Shown in pieces: positions 4,041 to 5,201 of a stretch of 5,201 nucleotides of DNA. Every line of letters starts with the position of its first letter. Position 1 is the stretch's first letter. The notes under the pieces are model-generated. The model saw only the letters and a program-made list of their open reading frames with translations. It searched no databases and was not told where the DNA came from. The position numbers and the translations under genes were made by a program. This DNA is from Myxococcaceae bacterium (lineage in GTDB: Bacteria; Myxococcota; Myxococcia; Myxococcales; Myxococcaceae), in NCBI GenBank assembly GCA_018262385.1, contig JAGSPQ010000343.1, positions 1-5,201 on the forward strand, written 5' to 3'.

Positions 4041-5201
4041 ATGCGTCACCTGCTCATTTCGTCGGTCCTGTTCTTGGCAACCAGCTGCGGGGTCGGGGAG
4101 CTGACGACCGACGAAGGCGCCGAGAAGGACGAGCTCGACACCGGGTCGCAGGCCTTCAGCAGCGCGCAGGCGACGCTGCTGAACTTCGAGTTCGACAGCG
4201 AGCTGATCGCCGCGGGGACGGTGCGCGAAGCGGGCGCCCGGGCGCAGATCGATCAGCAGCTGCTGTTCACCATCGGTCACCTCAACGGCAACAACGCGGT
4301 CGGCCGCCTCGACCAGGTCACCCTCAGCAACGTCCAGGTCAGCGCGGTCGGCGGCAACACCCGGGTCAAGTTCCACGCGAAGCTGCCGGTCGCCTGGGGC
4401 AGCAAGACCAACCTGCCGAGCAGCTACGCGTTCACCCTGCCGCGGGGGATGTCGTACGAGGCGCAGGAGCAGTTCGCCACCGCGTACAAGTCGAGCTGCG
4501 TGGATCCCGGCGCGCACGACGTCGACTCGGGGAGCATGTGGTACTACTACCGGCCCGCGCGATCGGGCTGCACGCTGGCGGCGGCCGACGTGGTGAAGAC
4601 GACCGCGACCGCGGTGAAGTCGCTCGAGAACACCACCGGCAAGTACCCCGAGCTGCACAAGATCTGGGAAGACGGAGCGCTGAACGTCGTCGCGATCTTC
4701 GGCAAGTACGAGGACGGCGCGACCTCCGGCGACGCCGGCATCTCCGGCTATAACGAGTTCATCGCCGCGATGAAGTCCGAGCTCGGCAACCGCAACCTGA
4801 CCACGGTGCCGGCCTCGATCCCGACCAACCCCGGCGTCGCGACCCCCGACGTCGAGTTCAAGGCGACGCTCCCCGACGGCAAGAAGATCAACGTCGTCGC
4901 GATGCTGACCGACAACGTGACCACGGGCCTCTCGCAGCCGGCGTTCCGCAGCCGCTACGAGACGCTGTCGACCCGCGCTGACTACATCGTCTACAACGGC
5001 CACGCCGGCCTCGGCACCAACGTCCGCGCGCTCGCGCAGGCGGGCAAGTGGGTCGCCGGCCAGTACGTCGTGGTCTACATGAACGGCTGCGACACGTTCG
5101 CGTACATCGACGACGCACTCAACACCGCGCACAAGGTCAAGAACCCCGACGACACGACCGGTTACAAGTACATCGACATCGTCAACAACGCGATGCCGGC
5201 G
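4041..5201 (+). CDS. Lipoprotein with clan CD-like His/Cys motifs, 3' end outside the window
   Basis: An exported protein of at least 387 residues, open to the window edge with no stop. Residues 1-15 (MRHLLISSVLFLATS) are a short signal peptide ending in the lipobox ATSC, so C16 should be lipidated after cleavage by signal peptidase II. An acidic linker (about 20-36) follows. Residues 45-135 look like beta-rich sequence. A segment with GSMWYYYRP (164-172) is flanked by C153 and C177, a possible disulfide. An alpha/beta part follows with hydrophobic strands LNVVAIFG (214-221), INVVAMLT (283-290), ADYIVYNGHAG (313-323) and YVVVYMNGC (342-350). A His in NGHAG (H321) and a Cys in NGCD (C350), each at the end of a hydrophobic strand, resemble the catalytic dyad of clan CD cysteine peptidases such as gingipains. 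Peptidase activity is an inference; it could be an inactive relative. It is transcribed divergently from the cyclophilin gene. Confidence 0.92.
   Translation, partial: MRHLLISSVLFLATSCGVGELTTDEGAEKDELDTGSQAFSSAQATLLNFEFDSELIAAGTVREAGARAQIDQQLLFTIGHLNGNNAVGRLDQVTLSNVQVSAVGGNTRVKFHAKLPVAWGSKTNLPSSYAFTLPRGMSYEAQEQFATAYKSSCVDPGAHDVDSGSMWYYYRPARSGCTLAAADVVKTTATAVKSLENTTGKYPELHKIWEDGALNVVAIFGKYEDGATSGDAGISGYNEFIAAMKSELGNRNLTTVPASIPTNPGVATPDVEFKATLPDGKKINVVAMLTDNVTTGLSQPAFRSRYETLSTRADYIVYNGHAGLGTNVRALAQAGKWVAGQYVVVYMNGCDTFAYIDDALNTAHKVKNPDDTTGYKYIDIVNNAMPA

Noticed and set aside
2801..4042. Minus-strand open frame of 413 codons spanning the cyclophilin, the Holin-X-like gene and the small gene
   Set aside because: It overlaps the cyclophilin in another frame and runs antisense to two genes. 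The product is repetitive Arg/His/Gln sequence without a domain.
3969..5132. Minus-strand open frame of 387 codons opposite the lipoprotein gene
   Set aside because: Val/Arg/Asp-rich shadow of the lipoprotein frame. The plus strand has a strong ribosome binding site, a lipobox and structured hydrophobic strands.

Overview
The window is high-GC DNA, roughly two thirds G+C by eye. Its genes are tightly packed and strongly prefer G or C at third codon positions. The gene content (an acyltransferase with a membrane tail, a GLYR-type reductase, a proline-rich Holin-X-like membrane protein, a single-domain cyclophilin and a short-signal lipoprotein) and the frequent GTG starts fit a delta-type bacterium, most likely Myxococcota. 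This assignment rests on impression and codon use; there is no marker gene in the window.

Layout, left to right. Positions 1-231 hold no certain gene, only a possible 5' fragment of a minus-strand gene leaving the left edge. A minus-strand pair follows: a small charged helical protein (1773 to 1561) and, 6 nt downstream in the same frame, a 440-residue PlsC-type acyltransferase (1554 to 232). Diverging from this pair is a plus-strand NAD(P)-dependent beta-hydroxyacid dehydrogenase of the glyoxylate/succinic semialdehyde reductase type (1821-2705). An AT-richer 117-bp gap with inverted repeats comes next, then a 56-codon hypothetical gene (2823-2993) and a two-helix membrane protein resembling the Holin-X/DUF1469 group (3029-3430). 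The last of these meets a cyclophilin peptidyl-prolyl isomerase (3930 to 3427, minus) head-on: their two stop codons share one CTAG. A 110-bp divergent intergenic region with a striking set of nested inverted repeats separates the cyclophilin from a lipoprotein gene (4041 onward) that runs off the right edge.

Most of the window is housekeeping and accessory metabolism: phospholipid acylation, aldehyde detoxification, protein folding and envelope proteins. I see no CRISPR array, insertion sequence, phage module, tRNA or rRNA. The genes do not form one obvious pathway. The two items most worth a second look are the cyclophilin leader and the lipoprotein. In the leader, one segment can pair either with an upstream arm or with the region containing the ribosome binding site. 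The lipoprotein carries a His...Cys arrangement like that of clan CD (caspase/gingipain-fold) cysteine peptidases.
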